Assembly (NCBI GenBank): GCA_002794775.1
Contig: NBAY01000001.1
Location: 868,001-932,000, forward strand
Source of the DNA: Porodaedalea pini
Lineage: Eukaryota; Basidiomycota; Agaricomycetes; Hymenochaetales; Hymenochaetaceae
Reading direction: 5' to 3'
DNA length: 64,000 nt
In this document: piece by piece, positions 24,463 to 36,124 of the stretch
How the letters are laid out: every line of letters begins with the position of its first letter
Numbering within the stretch: position 1 is the first letter of the stretch
Made by a program: the position numbers and the translations under genes
The notes under the pieces: generated by a model
The model's input: the letters and a program-made list of their open reading frames with translations, nothing else
What the model was told of the DNA's origin: nothing
Database searches by the model: none

Positions 24463-26816
24463 AGTGTGAGCCTGAGGTTACAGGCATTCCAGGTTGCAAA
24501 GAGGTTTTGACGGAGTGCTGCTGCTGCCAGCTGCGCGCAGCTCGACAAGGCTGTTCGACAGTGGGTGAGCAGTTCGGGTGTGAGAAAGATGACCGGGTGT
24601 CTATTTGAATTTTGATGGCACGACCACTAGTACTGTCGTGAAGTGCGCCGCATGTAGCTTGCGAACAGAGGGCTATTCAAGGCATGTCCTGCCCGCAACT
24701 GCACCCTTAGAACATTTTGATTCCGCGCTGGTGAACCGATACCTAGAGACGCTCAGTTGGGTTGAAGCATTATAAGCAGCTGAGCAGAGGAGTTGCGCGT
24801 AGCGGTAGAGTTTTGATGATGTGAGCAGTCTCATGGTTCCTGCAAAGTGAGAATCAGACGGGCAAGCATCACTAGTACATTCGACATGGCTGGTAGGTCT
24901 GAATTTCAAGTTTGACTTTTCTCTGTATGTCCCAAACAGTTACTTAGGGTTAACAAAACCTATAATTACCATATACACTTCCTTATGTAACAATCGGCAG
25001 TTCATTCGTCGCAGATCTTACCATAATACCATGTCTTCCTCAATCTGCTTGCTTTTGTCGAGTCACCATGTCCATGCTCATTGCAGACCGACTTGACTGA
25101 ATACTCAGTCATACAACAAGAATGATATGTGCTTTGTGGCGGAAGAGATTACTGCGTCAACGTTGCAAAGGTGTGCAGGCCGACGTCCACAAGTCAATTG
25201 TATCAACTCCTGTCAACAAATTCATTCATCCCTGTTCGCTGAAGATAGCTGAACAACTTCTGCGACCTTGAAGCGTCATTTGAAGGGGTGTCTCACGGCG
25301 TTACGACCCACCGATGGAGGTGCTCTTCTCAATAATGATGCACGACTCAGTGTTACTAACTTCGAGCGAGGCTCGATAGCGCATCAACTAACCACATGAA
25401 TGTCCTGGTTGAGGCATTTTGCAGAGTAGCGGTGAGCAACAGTCACGCAAGTCTACTCAATGGCCTCTGCGAAACATTGTGCGTACACTCGAGGAGCTCT
25501 TGGCCTGGATTTCAACGTCGAGAAACGTTTCAATTGCTCGTTGGCATTGTCTCCGTGATGCTCTGGCAACCATTGAATGACAATCCTCACGAACACATTG
25601 GTAGTTACTATGTTATCATGAGGGTACGTCACCGCCAATTTCATTGTGTACCCACACAAGCTGCAGTTCAGAAACGATTTATCCACAAGGCACTTGCCTG
25701 AGACTCAGGCAGTTATTGAGTAAACCTCAGGATCCAAGGACGATGTCGATCTTCTATCTAAACATTGCACACCTACTTTGTCAAGAAGTACGTGATGTAA
25801 TCTATGAATCCTAGAAGCGCTACATTACTTACTAATTTTTAGATTTCACTGTCTCACGTGCATCTCCATTTTCTGACACACGTTCGTAGAATGATATAGG
25901 AACAGGATAACGAACATTTGTAAACTGCTTCCCAGCTCATTTCAAGAATGATCAGAACTCTTTTGGGTATAATTGAAGATGAAAGTAACCTAACGACGCT
26001 GGATGGGACTCTCGAGAGGGACCCTGAATGATTGTTTCTGAGTAAGACGCCTGGTTGTGAAGCTTTGCTTCGCGATACAAAATCTGCTTTTTGGTCCATT
26101 GGGAGTTCGATCTTGACCTCATCATCGTTTGCCAGTCACCACAGGACCACTAGTTGATAGCCCGAACTTGATCGGAGTTTTTAATTGGCCTACCAGCGGG
26201 CTTCCTTCCCTCCGACTCGCTTTCAGAATTACAGCATTACTCGTTTACTAGGTACACGAATTGGATGGCAAGAAGGAAGCGATTTATCAATAACAAAACA
26301 TCAGAAGGATCACAAATCAAATTTGTGTACCCCTTCTCTTCTCACAGCTAAACCCGGTGAGACTCACATTTCGTATTTAAGTGTGCGCATCAGAGTGTTC
26401 TGCCCCGTGTTCACAAGCCTGGTCTCCCCCCTTAAAATACCTGTGCCATTCAAATGATGACCGCATCAAAGGAGAACAGGCGTCTTAGCTCTATACGGCG
26501 CGACCATCTTCCCGTTGCTCTTTCTCATGTTAGTCTTTATGACTTACAACGTGCGTGCATTTCTTTCTTCCTGAAGCAAAGTCGTGCGCTTCTGACCCTA
26601 GTCTTTCTTTCTTATATAGGCATACCCTATCTCAACAATTTCTATGCTGTAGTAGTGGCTCATCTCTTTCAGTCGGAACTTTGCAAGAACATATTCAGGA
26701 GGCTATCAAATATGTAAGATATATATTTTCATTCTCGAGATAATTTACAGTGATAGGATTGACCTTCATATAGCTTCGGAAGATGGCCAGTTTTTAATAC
26801 GTGCAGAGTGCTTTTG
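24463..26816. other. Long stretch without a recognised gene
   Basis: About 2.35 kb. Frames at 24673-24909 (minus), 25396-25701 (plus) and 25453-25686 (minus) show nothing I know. A plus frame from ATG 26454/26457 (MTASKENRRLSSIRRDH) ending at a plausible GT donor near 26550 could be the first exon of the betaine-lipid synthase, but no homology supports it. Confidence 0.45.
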
Positions 26817-27894
26817 CGGCACTTGCATGCAGTCACAAAGCGCCGCAATCCAAAACTTGCGCTGTCAAGGAGTTTCCTGGCTTGCTTCTCAATTTTACTG
26901 GCGACTACCTGTATCGTGTAGTAAGTCCAACTAAATCATTCCTTTGATACTCGAGACTGCATGAAATGACTGATGTGTTCTAAAGCCCTTTGAGAGAGAT
27001 ATTTACAAATGTCCTTACTAAAATTCGGTTCATCTGGCACACTTTCATTGCACCTACTGGTGGCCGAGAGCATCAAGAACGGATAGACAATGTGAGTTCT
27101 CTTCATTTTGCTCCTAATGCGTCCCAGACGCTTTATATCACATAACCACGCGTGCAGTTCTATAAGGGTCAAGCCGACATATACGATGAAACTAGGAAAG
27201 ATCTCTTGAGGGGTAGAAGAACGATGCTTCGCCTCTCCGCTGCTCATCTACTTGAGACTCGTAAGACTAGACAGGGAAGACGATCCATCTGGGTAGACAT
27301 TGGTGGCGGCACCGGTGAGTTTTTTTAATAAAATAATGACTTGATTAGCGGTAACATTCGCTTAGGCTACAATATCGAAGCCATGGATGAATTTTTACCT
27401 ATCACCTCTTTTGATGCGGTTTATCTCGTTGATATTCATCAGGAAAACCCTCCCAAGCGGAAAAAGATAGAATTGGCTTAGAATACAATAATACTGGTAG
27501 AATATTCTGGAATGATATTAGAATGTGCTCGGACTCAGCAAGCTTGTTCAGAATTGGATGGAATTGAGGTGAATTCTGGAGCTCTGTTGGAATTCGCTGG
27601 AATCAGAAAGCTGAACATTTGGAATTGAACAGAATCGGCAGCTTGAAATTTAGAATATAGATAGAAAAATGATACACCTCATAGATTCTATGGAATTTTG
27701 TAGAATAAAAAACTGATTGTGGAATTCATTAGATTCTGCCATGGCTTGACACAGGTGCAGGTACTAGATTGGCTTCTTGGGCCTATACTGGGACCCATGA
27801 ACTATCTGCAGGTTACAGTGTTTTTCATAAGTCTTGAGACATGTGAAGATCACAAAATTTGAGCATTTCAGCACCTCAAAAACTTGTAAAACCC

Positions 27895-28492
27895 ATATCT
27901 CTGTCAATTCTTCACAGAATCATTTCAAAAATGTTGCCAAATTCATTTTCAACAGCTTCTAAATGTTTGTGAGCTTAGTAGACAGAAGGTGGAATATTGA
28001 GGCTGCAGTAGTGAGAATGGGTGTTTTTCTAGAAAAAAACCCTTCCCTGATTTTTCCTGAGCTCAATTTTGAAGCTAATGACATGAAACTTGTTGGAGAA
28101 TGGTCTATATACTATACTGTTGATGTTATGAGGGATGAACTAGGGTGAATGTCTCTTGTCCTGTTTGACTGTTGTGCTGAAACTCTCAAACTCATCCAAA
28201 TTTGCTTGACTCAGACAGTTGCCAAAAATTTGCCTGCATTGTTATAAGCCATATATAATTTAATATACAATATAAATACCATTCTCCAACAAGTTTCATA
28301 TCATTAGCTTCAAAATTGAGCTCAGGAAAAATCAGGGAAGGAGGTTTTCTAGAAAAACACCCATTTTCACTACTGCAGTCTCAATATTCCACCTTCTGTC
28401 CTCTAAGCTCAAATAAATTTTAGAAATCATTCAAACACAAATTTAGCAACTTTTTTGAAGAGTTTTTGTGAAGAATTGATTGAGATATGATG
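27895..28492. repeat. Nested imperfect palindrome inside the BTA1 transposon
   Basis: Arms 27895-28115 and 28279-28492 are reverse complements with scattered mismatches, around a loop of ~163 bp. The left arm includes an open frame of 61 codons that is explained by the arm itself and is not a gene. Weak complementarity continues ~35 bp further out on both sides. It looks like a second foldback element that landed in the larger one, or an internal hairpin of it. Confidence 0.8.
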
Positions 28493-28799
28493 TATTTTGT
28501 ATTTGGAGGCACTTCAGGTGACAAAAACTGCTAAGTCCAATTTCCCACACCTGGATGCGTCATCCACAGAAGAGGTGTGGGAACTTGATCACATGTATGT
28601 TGGTTTTGACGCCACACGCCACACATCGCCTTCACATCTGCTGCCACTCCAATATGTCTGGTGTCGACGTCCTTACAGAATGTCTGAAAACCCCCTCAAT
28701 CACACCCACCGCAACCATCACACACGAAGTGGTAGCCTCACTGGCCGCCTGGTGGGATGCACTCACTGCTGCAGGCAACATGCCGTCCGACTTCTGACC

Positions 28800-30475
28800 T
28801 TCAACTTATTAGAATGCTCGTCTTCAAGCCAAAGACCGTAAAGTCTGCCGCAACAGTTCCTGTTGTTGTCATTGCACGCATCGCCGGACCTGCTAAAATA
28901 ATTTTTTGTGTTGGACAAGGACTCGCATGAGCCCAGTCTCTTTATCTGTCCACACGCATCATTAAAGTTTGTCCAGTTTCACCATTAGCACTTGACGCAA
29001 ACACATTCCCAAAGGTTGTCACGGTCCTTGATGCATCACTCGCATCATCGACTTCCCTCTTCGCCGTACATGCGCTCGCCTCTGATTTTACTGTCTTCCT
29101 CCCTGGAACCAACATTGCTTCATACTGGCGTGTCTCGAAACAGGGAGACCAAGTTTCACGAGGTAGATTTCGTGGAACTCAAGGCCGAGGCTGTGGTGCC
29201 TGCTGTGCGCACGTCTGCAATTGCCGCCCAGGAAAAGGCAACGAAAGAGGAAGGGAGAATTGACGGCACGGTGAAGATTGCTATTGGCATGAAGAAAGGG
29301 TCGACTTCCCGGGTTGGTATACGAACGTGCGTTGATTGTTCTGTAATCCTCACTTTGTGCTGACAAATATTATAGGCGCTGATTAAGGTCGGTATGACAT
29401 GCGTCTTCAGAGGGAGCTCCGAGCTTGAGGAGCCCATAGCAATCTGTCCGACTACAGAAACGGTCATGTATCCCTACTGAAGTACGGGAAATTCTCAATT
29501 TACATCGTCGCGTGTACGAGGTGCTGCTTACCGTACTCGTCATCACAGGCGTCAAGTCGGACAAGGAGAAGTTTGCCGGTGGTCTTTACGCGATGACCGG
29601 CCGTGGCATCCAAGCTGCGACGTCGCATTGCCTTCGCCAAGACTTCTCACGGCCAGAGATGTTCAACGTCGTGGTCTCAGACCTGGATGATCCGCAGGGT
29701 ACGGGTCTGAACGGTGGCAAATTATTCTGTGGCAGAACACGTGGAGCCTTAGCACACGCATGGTCGGAATCATGGTCATGATTCGTGGCGACAACCAGGG
29801 TCTTGTTCTCCCATTACGCGTCGCTCGTTGTCTCCTGCGGTATTACCATGCGCACTAATAAGCAGGAGTTATACGACCGCTGTGAGGAGCTCGCGAAGAC
29901 GCTCAGGAAAGCGCGAAGGTGGATGTACGGGACGGCTACACTCCTGGCTACAAGATCAACGACTGGAAACAGAAGGCGCGAAAATTCAATTATTCCTTAT
30001 TTCTCGGTTTTCGTGTGGTCTTACAAATGGCTTTTTGTCCAGGTGCTCCACTTCGCCTTGAACTCAGTCCAGTTGATATCCAGAAGAAGCAAACACTTTC
30101 TGTGCGACGTGATACGGGCTTGAAGGAGACTGCCGTACCTGCACTTCTCAAGACTATCCAACAGGAGATGTTCGAGCACGCGAAGGCAAGGTACATGTCT
30201 TGCCTGCGCGTCGTGACAATGGGATGATGTCGTGCTGACACTGCTTCATACTTGCGTGCTCTCAGAACCGGCGAGACCAAGCTTCACAAGGTAGATTTTG
30301 TGGAACTCAAGATCGATGCTGCGGCGTGCCTTACATCGTCGCATGTACAAAAGGAGCTGCTTGCCGTACCCGTCATCCTGGGCATCAAGTCTGAGAAGAA
30401 GTTTGCCGGTGGTCTGTACATGATGACCGTGAAAGGCTTCATTCCGACGACCGGCCGTGGCATCCTTTTAGTTTA
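28800..30475 (+). pseudogene. Scrambled prolyl-tRNA synthetase gene fragments (transposon cargo)
   Basis: All on the plus strand, in broken frames: an N-terminal-like stretch (about 28810-29140), then RETKFHEVDFVELK, EEGRIDGTVKIAIGMKK and, after a one-base shift, VDFPGWYTN; a deletion; SELEEPIAI, TETVMYPY plus stop; [74 protein letters not shown] second partial copy follows from 30240 (KLHKVDFVELK, SEKKFAGGLY, GFIPTTGRGI). These are landmarks of eukaryotic cytosolic prolyl-tRNA synthetase. An intron-like insert ending at about 30041 is retained, so the capture was from genomic DNA, not cDNA. No complete enzyme can be made. Confidence 0.88.
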
Positions 30476-33095
30476 GTAGTTAATGTTTAGGAATATTATG
30501 GAATACACCAATAAAGAGTCGGGAATGCTAAGATAAGTAACAAAATGGGGTTGGAATACAAGTGGAATGTAATTGGAATGTAATTGGAATGCAGCAGAAT
30601 GCACGGCGTAGGGAATGACCTTTAGGAATGATGTGGAATTGGAATGAGCCAGAATCACTCAGAATTTCTGGCACATTCCAATGATTCCACCAGTTCCGGC
30701 CAGGAGGGTTTTCCTGATGTTTGCGAGCCTCTCCTTGAAATCTCCAGGCAGCGATTTGCATCTCATGGTTGGACAAACGTACACGTCATTTGTCAGGACG
30801 CCGCCCATTTTGTTCTCCCAGAACCAGACTGGACAGAGGAATCCTACGCTGAAGGCTCAATAACCTTCGTTACGCTCAGCTACTCTTTGTCCATGGTGAA
30901 TATCTAGTATTGATGAATTTTTATCTGCGTTCTAACTATCCCTCGCCAAGATTCCAGATTTCTATACTGCCTTAGACCGCATATCATGCCTCCTCTCTCC
31001 CAGTGGAGGCCTGTTGTCTGTCGTTGATTTTTATACTTCGGGGAATCTGTCTCAGCAAGTTGCAGACGCTGATAGGGCATGCAGCTGGTTTTCTCGATGG
31101 TTCTGGCAGATCTGGTTTGACTTTGACCATGTCATGCTCGGGCCCCAGCGTAGAGAGTATTTAGAGCATAGATTTAGCACTGTAAGTTTTTTTATACATC
31201 ATATTGTGAAACTTGACTACCCATTTATGTTCAGTTCAAAAGCTTCAACGGCCGAAACAAGTTTTTATTACCTGTGCTTATCCGCATGTGAGTATACATG
31301 ACTCGCTGAACTCATGGTGTCAAAGCTTGATTATTGATATTTATTAGTCCTTACTTTATCTGGCTTGGGCAATTACGGGGTGCCACGACGTACGAGAGTG
31401 ATTGTCTAGCGCCAATCAGCATGGCACGTCGAAATCCCTCTGAGTACTTATTCCGCAATGTAGTATGTGTCCAAGTCATTATCCTTCGTGTTATAATATT
31501 TATCAGTTTACCTTCGCCCTTTCCTAGCCATGGCGTATGCCGTACGTCCCTAAGGCCGGTCATGACCAAATGAATACATTTATGTATTCTTTTACTTGGG
31601 TACGTACTTGTTGGATTTTTCGCTCTTCCTAACTGTATTCGGAAATGATAGGAAGATCCATTTGAAGACATGAAATATCTCGATACGAGTCCCAGTGATT
31701 CACTTCTAGTAATCACCTCTGCCGGTGACAATGCTTTGCATTATGCGTTTGAAGCCAATTTGCAAGCCGTCAGTCTGCAATGCGTTCTAGTAAATGCTAT
31801 ACCAGTCTTATACACCGATCTTTGACAGATACATTGTGTTGATATGAATCCTTGGTAAGTATTTCATCAGCTACAGAACGATCGCTCTCAGACTAATTTG
31901 CATGGATAGCCAAGGTCACCTACTCGAGTTGAAGATGGCGGCTCTGAAAGTACTGCCCTATGAACGCTTTTTTGAAATGTTTGGACTTGGACACCTCGAC
32001 TCATTTGAAGAGATACTTGACTTAAATTTATCTCCTTTGCTCTCGGCTCCTTGCTATCAGTTCTGGAAGGCTAATGTCGATATGTTTTCTCGAACTTCGC
32101 CGCTTTATATGCACGGATACTCGGGTTATGCTCTGCGCCTAGTCCGGGCTCTCTTCAGACTCACCGGACGCTGTCGTGATGTGCAGCAACTGTGTAGTGC
32201 AGTCTCGATTGCGGAGCAGGAACGTATTTGGCATGAACGTATACGACCTGTCATCGTAAATCCACTTACGGTTCTTATCTTGAACCACCCCTTGTTCTGT
32301 TGGAACGCACTCGGCGTTCCGAGAGCTCAGCGCCGCATGCTTCTTGCCGAAGGGACGATGTATGATTATATCAAAGATACATTGGATCCAATCGTGACAT
32401 CTGGGCTTTTCAAAGATGGAGCTTACCATTACCTGCTGGTACGTCTTGTAGAACAGAGCAATCCGCAAAGCAGAGATTCAATTCTCCGAGTTAGACACTC
32501 TTAGGGAGTTACACTTCGTCTTCGTGCCCTTTGTACCTTACTCGGGATGCCTTCGATGCCCTGAAAGCTGATAGCGGCGAATTAATGGATCCCATCAGAA
32601 TCCATACAAATACGATTTCTGGGTTCGTTATTTCTTTTCGCATTTTCCGATTGTTGAGATTGTTTCAGAGCCTTGAGGACCATGCCGCTGTCTTCGCTGA
32701 GCCGAGCAATACTAATGGATCATATGGATTGGTTTTCCGAAGAGAGTACAGATGCCGTCGAAGAAATAGACCTTCTGCATCGAGTTCTCAAGCCAGGTGG
32801 CTTTATCCTCCTTCGCTCAGCTGCCAGAGCGCCATGGTACATCGAGCAGTCAGCAGTCTTCATCTACGCCTGCGGAGAAGATATCTGATCCGTATCTACG
32901 TTTCGTCTCAGATTTGTATCCGGTGGTTTTGATGCGTCACGCCTGAACATTCGAAATCCTGGGAGCAAAGTGGCATTAGATCGGGTTAACATGTGAGTTG
33001 TTCAAGCTTTGCATTCGGCTTCTGTACATGACTGCAGCTATCACAGGTACGCTTCTTTCTGGAAGATCAGAAAGGGGGACGATGAGCATTCATAG

Positions 33096-33689
33096 GGTCT
33101 GAGGTATAACTTGTCGGCAGATAGGCAAGTGTCCAACACACTGCATGTCGCACAGAAGACAACAGTAATAAACCTTGTACGTTATCGAAACAAAAAATTC
33201 GATTGAGTTCTCTGTCTCCCGGCGGATGTAATCTAAAGTGCAAACTGCGTTTCTGAGTTGTTCTTGCGTACGAGAGGTCTCGGATCGAGAACATAATTAG
33301 CAAGTCATGTTGGTGAGAAGCCGAAGACAATGGGACTTGTAGCCATACTCATCAAGAAGATTCATCTCGTTTCAAATAGTGATTCGTGGCCTATTACGCA
33401 TCATAATGGCCCTCTGCTTCACATTCGTAGGTGGGATCATCACGAACCTGATGAAGGTGGCCTTGCTCTGAGATACGAGAGGCCTGAGTTTAGGTAGCTG
33501 CGCAATGCCATAGCTCTGTATCGTCACTTCCAACATCTGACCTCACGACCTTGTACGAACTTGATATGTATCTTCACCTGCAAGTTCAAAACGCTCAGTC
33601 GAAAAGCTAGGCTGATATCCATACTTTCCCCCCTTCTCAATCTCTGCAGCCATTCCTTTTCTTCTCTTTGCAGACCCTTCTGCGTTCCA
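33096..33689. other. Intergenic, no gene seen
   Basis: Between the BTA1 stop and the first certain codon of GPCR-like copy 4. A missing 5' exon of that copy could lie here, but I cannot support one. Confidence 0.5.
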
Positions 33690-35373
33690 ATGCCCCAGAC
33701 CATGCTCGTTGCTTTCTTCTTCACTGTTCAGATCCTCGGAGGCCACTTCGGGATGGCGCTCATCCTCATCACTGTCGCATTGTCCAAGAACGTACAGAAA
33801 CATCCCTTGTTCCTCAGTTTTCTTGCGAACTGGGTGCTGTACACGACGTCTTTCTGTCTCCTGTGTGTACTTTGTCAAAATAATTGTCTCATCGCGCAGA
33901 AGCTCAATGCGAACCTCAGACTGTACACTGGAAATCAGTTCGATGCAGAGAAACCTCTGTCTTTGTGTATCGCGCAATTATCTATGGTATATGGATCAGC
34001 AATATCGTATGTGGTTTTTATTCACGAGACCAAGAAGGATTGGGGTTACTTCCCATTCATTTAGAACTCCACTCTCTGGAGTCGCACTGGTTTTCAATGC
34101 ATGTTCAGCTAGCATATCCTACAGAGCGAGTCTCTGACATTGAAGATAGATCTGGCTAGGGACAGGCTATCTCGTCCAGCACAGTTCCATGAACGCCCTC
34201 GAAATCGAGGCAGAAGAAAGACCAGATCTCCAGCACTCAAGTTGGACGACAACTGCGGTACTGATTCTCGGTTCGTCGGCACCTGCGCAACTAGTCTGAT
34301 AGACGCATGTACCTCCTTCAGCTTGTCACCGTTCCGTATGTGGCATTCGTGTTCGTTGCATTGTTCTTCGTATTGGTACGTGCTCATTTGCTGTGACCGT
34401 GTATTTGCCGCTGATCTCGGACCACAACCATCAGGAGGAGGGCCAGACCCCGCTTCTCGTGGATAGGACGCAGGAGTCTCTATATTGCAACCTCAGCTCG
34501 AACGCGGCGTACGGGAGATCAATTTCTAAGAGACCCAGCTTACAGTTTGGTTGATATTCCTTGCAGGCATGCAATCCCATACATATCGGCAGTGATCATA
34601 TTCGTCGGTGTTATCTTCGAAGGCGAGTCTCGCACCCAACAGACCGCACTATATCCTTCTTGTTGACTGTTGCCGAAGTCCTAGTGGTTTTGAAGTTGCT
34701 AAAATTCAGAAGAACTTCCCGATGGTAAAAACCGAAATTGACAAATGAAGCACTTGTTCAGCTCTTCATCCGCGTCGGTATATTCACCATGTACGGGGTT
34801 TTGTCATTGACGTGCGTACCAACACATGATTTGTGTCGCCGGATCAGAGCTGACAGTTTCCACAGAGCTGCAGTCGGGTTCTGGTTTGAGACAGACAAAG
34901 ATTTAACATACCCTCACATCATCCAAGCCTCGTGTGAGTTACGATTACCGAGAACTGTTTCTGCAGAGAAGTCACTCAACCGGAAGGTCTCTCCTGTGTG
35001 TAGCACCAGCCGTGACATTTCTTATCTTCGGAACGCAAAAGGTGCGCAGAAACAAAGATTAGTAAAAAAAATGCATGGATACCAATTATTGTGGTAGGAT
35101 TTGCTTACTGCCTGGCGCATCGTACCGCTCTGGAACAGGCTGTTCGACAAGAAATCTGCAGCTCCATCTTCGGATCCAGAGGTATCCCCGCAGATTCCTC
35201 TCGTACGCACAATAGATTTCGAAGGCCAAGCTATTGGCAAGCCACTGCCAGAGCTCCCGAGGCTGTCACAGGCCACGCTGGTATTTGCAGGCAGACAGCC
35301 ATCGTCGTCCGCGAAAGTTCCGCGGAGCGTTCTTTCATCCTTCATCAGTATCTCTTCTGTGGTTCGGATGTAG
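33690..35373 (+). pseudogene. GPCR-like seven-helix gene, copy 4, probably inactive
   Basis: Follows the family plan: FFFTVQILGGHFGMALILI, VQKHPLFLSFLANWVLYTT, LYTGNQFDAEKPLSLC, VYGSAIS, PLSGVALVFN, IWLGTGYLV, VTVPYVAFVFVALFFVL, SLYCNLSSNAA, YISAVIIFVGVIFE, LVVLKLLKFRR, LIRVGIF-type helix, VGFWFETDKDLTYPHIIQAS, PAVTFLIFGTQK and a long tail ending at 35373. Two donors at positions where the paralogues have GT read GC here (after VFN at about 34101 and after FEG at about 34622). In the exon with LKFRRTSRW the next in-frame codon is TAA (about 34728), before KLTNEALVQLFIRVG. No ATG exon is supported. I read this as a recent pseudogene; a 26-bp intron removing the stop is implausibly short. Confidence 0.7.
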
Positions 35374-36124
35374 CTGATCAGAGCCAATACGCTGTGTATC
35401 CTCTAACTGATGTGAAGACGGACATCAACCTTTGATTCGATCCTTATTTCATTTGAAACTTTAGATGTTCATTCTCTAGCAAGAGCCGCCCAGCCACTCA
35501 GGGGATGTGTCTTCCTTGACTCCATTCCTGGGGATGAAACTCTCAGGCATTGCAAAGCAGCGCTAGATCCGTACTCGTGTATAAATGCGTGTGTGAAGAG
35601 TAGCGCTTGAGCAGGTCATCCGACCACATGAGACCCAGGAAAGCAGATAACCACTCGGGCCATAACCCTTGTGAACGGGGCATTCCGCCAGATGGGCCGA
35701 GAGCTGGCATTCCAAAGAAGAATGAATACAGACACGAAACGCGAGTTAAAATCTCTAATAGGAGATAAACGACATCATAGTGACGCTTGTTGTCTAATTC
35801 TTCTAGATGGAAACGGTTCAAGGCAATAATAGCGACGTTTCAGCGAATTGCCTTGTCGGAAAATACAGCAGAGAAAGATCTGATTCATTGGGAGAAGCTG
35901 TACATTTAAGACAAGCTTGAGGTCGAGGAGACAATGAGGAGGCGGTGAATGTGATGGTTTGAGTCAAGCTTGCAAGATGGACGCGCGTCGGATGGACCAC
36001 AGAAGGCGGCTAGTAATCCCACGTGGGCGCCTAGGCTCTAGTGAATGGCTTTTGCTCAGTACCACTCACGTCCCCTACTTGCTTGCCTCCTCGTCACCGC
36101 CATCTCGCAGCGCCCGTCGTCGGT
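35374..36124. other. Intergenic upstream of PDK1
   Basis: Holds the 3' flank of GPCR-like copy 4 and the PDK1 promoter/5' UTR. Minus-strand frames at 35543-35821 and 35818-36000 have no recognisable content. Confidence 0.5.

Larger units (their letters stand above)
27437..30719. mobile_element. 3.28-kb DNA transposon with 17-bp terminal inverted repeats, inserted in BTA1
   Basis: The element begins CATCAGGAAAACCCTCC (27437-27453) and ends with its exact reverse complement (30703-30719). Removing it, with one copy of a TT flanking both ends (27435-27436, 30720-30721), rejoins the BTA1 codons GTT GAT ATT TGC GAG in frame, so TT is a 2-bp target duplication. Just inside both ends are ~200 bp crowded with GGAAT/GAATT words, typical of subterminal binding repeats. 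No transposase is present, so it is non-autonomous. Its cargo is rearranged prolyl-tRNA synthetase gene pieces and a nested palindrome. Ends and short duplication suggest a CACTA/CMC- or Plavaka-type superfamily (inference); the end word CAGGAAAA is also found in the 8731-9095 element. Confidence 0.9.
26817..33095 (+). pseudogene. BTA1: Betaine-lipid (DGTS) synthase, BTA1-like, interrupted by a transposon
   Basis: BTA1 makes the betaine lipid DGTS from diacylglycerol and S-adenosylmethionine. Fungal enzymes have a BtaB-like methyltransferase half first, then a BtaA-like half. Visible in order: a membrane helix near LACFSILLATTCIVY, FYKGQADIYDETRKDLLRGR, the SAM motif WVDIGGGTGYNIEAM, FDAVYLVDI, then the insertion 27437-30719, then CEPLLEISRQRFASHGW, LSYSLSMV, CSWFSRWFWQIWFDFDHVML, PYFIWLGQ, SFTW, ITSAGDNALHYAFEA, CVDMNPCQGHLLELK, YQFWKANVDMFS, MHGYSGYALRLVRALF, FCWNALGVPRAQRRMLL, LKPGGFILLRSAAR, YASFWKIRK and TAG 33093-33095. 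Exons right of the insert look intact. The insert sits inside an exon, so a normal protein cannot be made unless the element is spliced or excised. The 5'-most exon is uncertain. Confidence 0.85.

Noticed and set aside
27963..28148. 61-codon open frame
   Set aside because: It lies in one arm of the nested palindrome and its complement reappears in the other arm.
29785..30227. A working prolyl-tRNA synthetase domain in the transposon
   Set aside because: Frameshifts, stops, deletions and a retained intron without a GT donor break it at several points.
36041..36124. Upstream extension of PDK1
   Set aside because: The frame is open but begins with GTG, not ATG; ATG 36125 is the first true start and gives a normal N-terminus.
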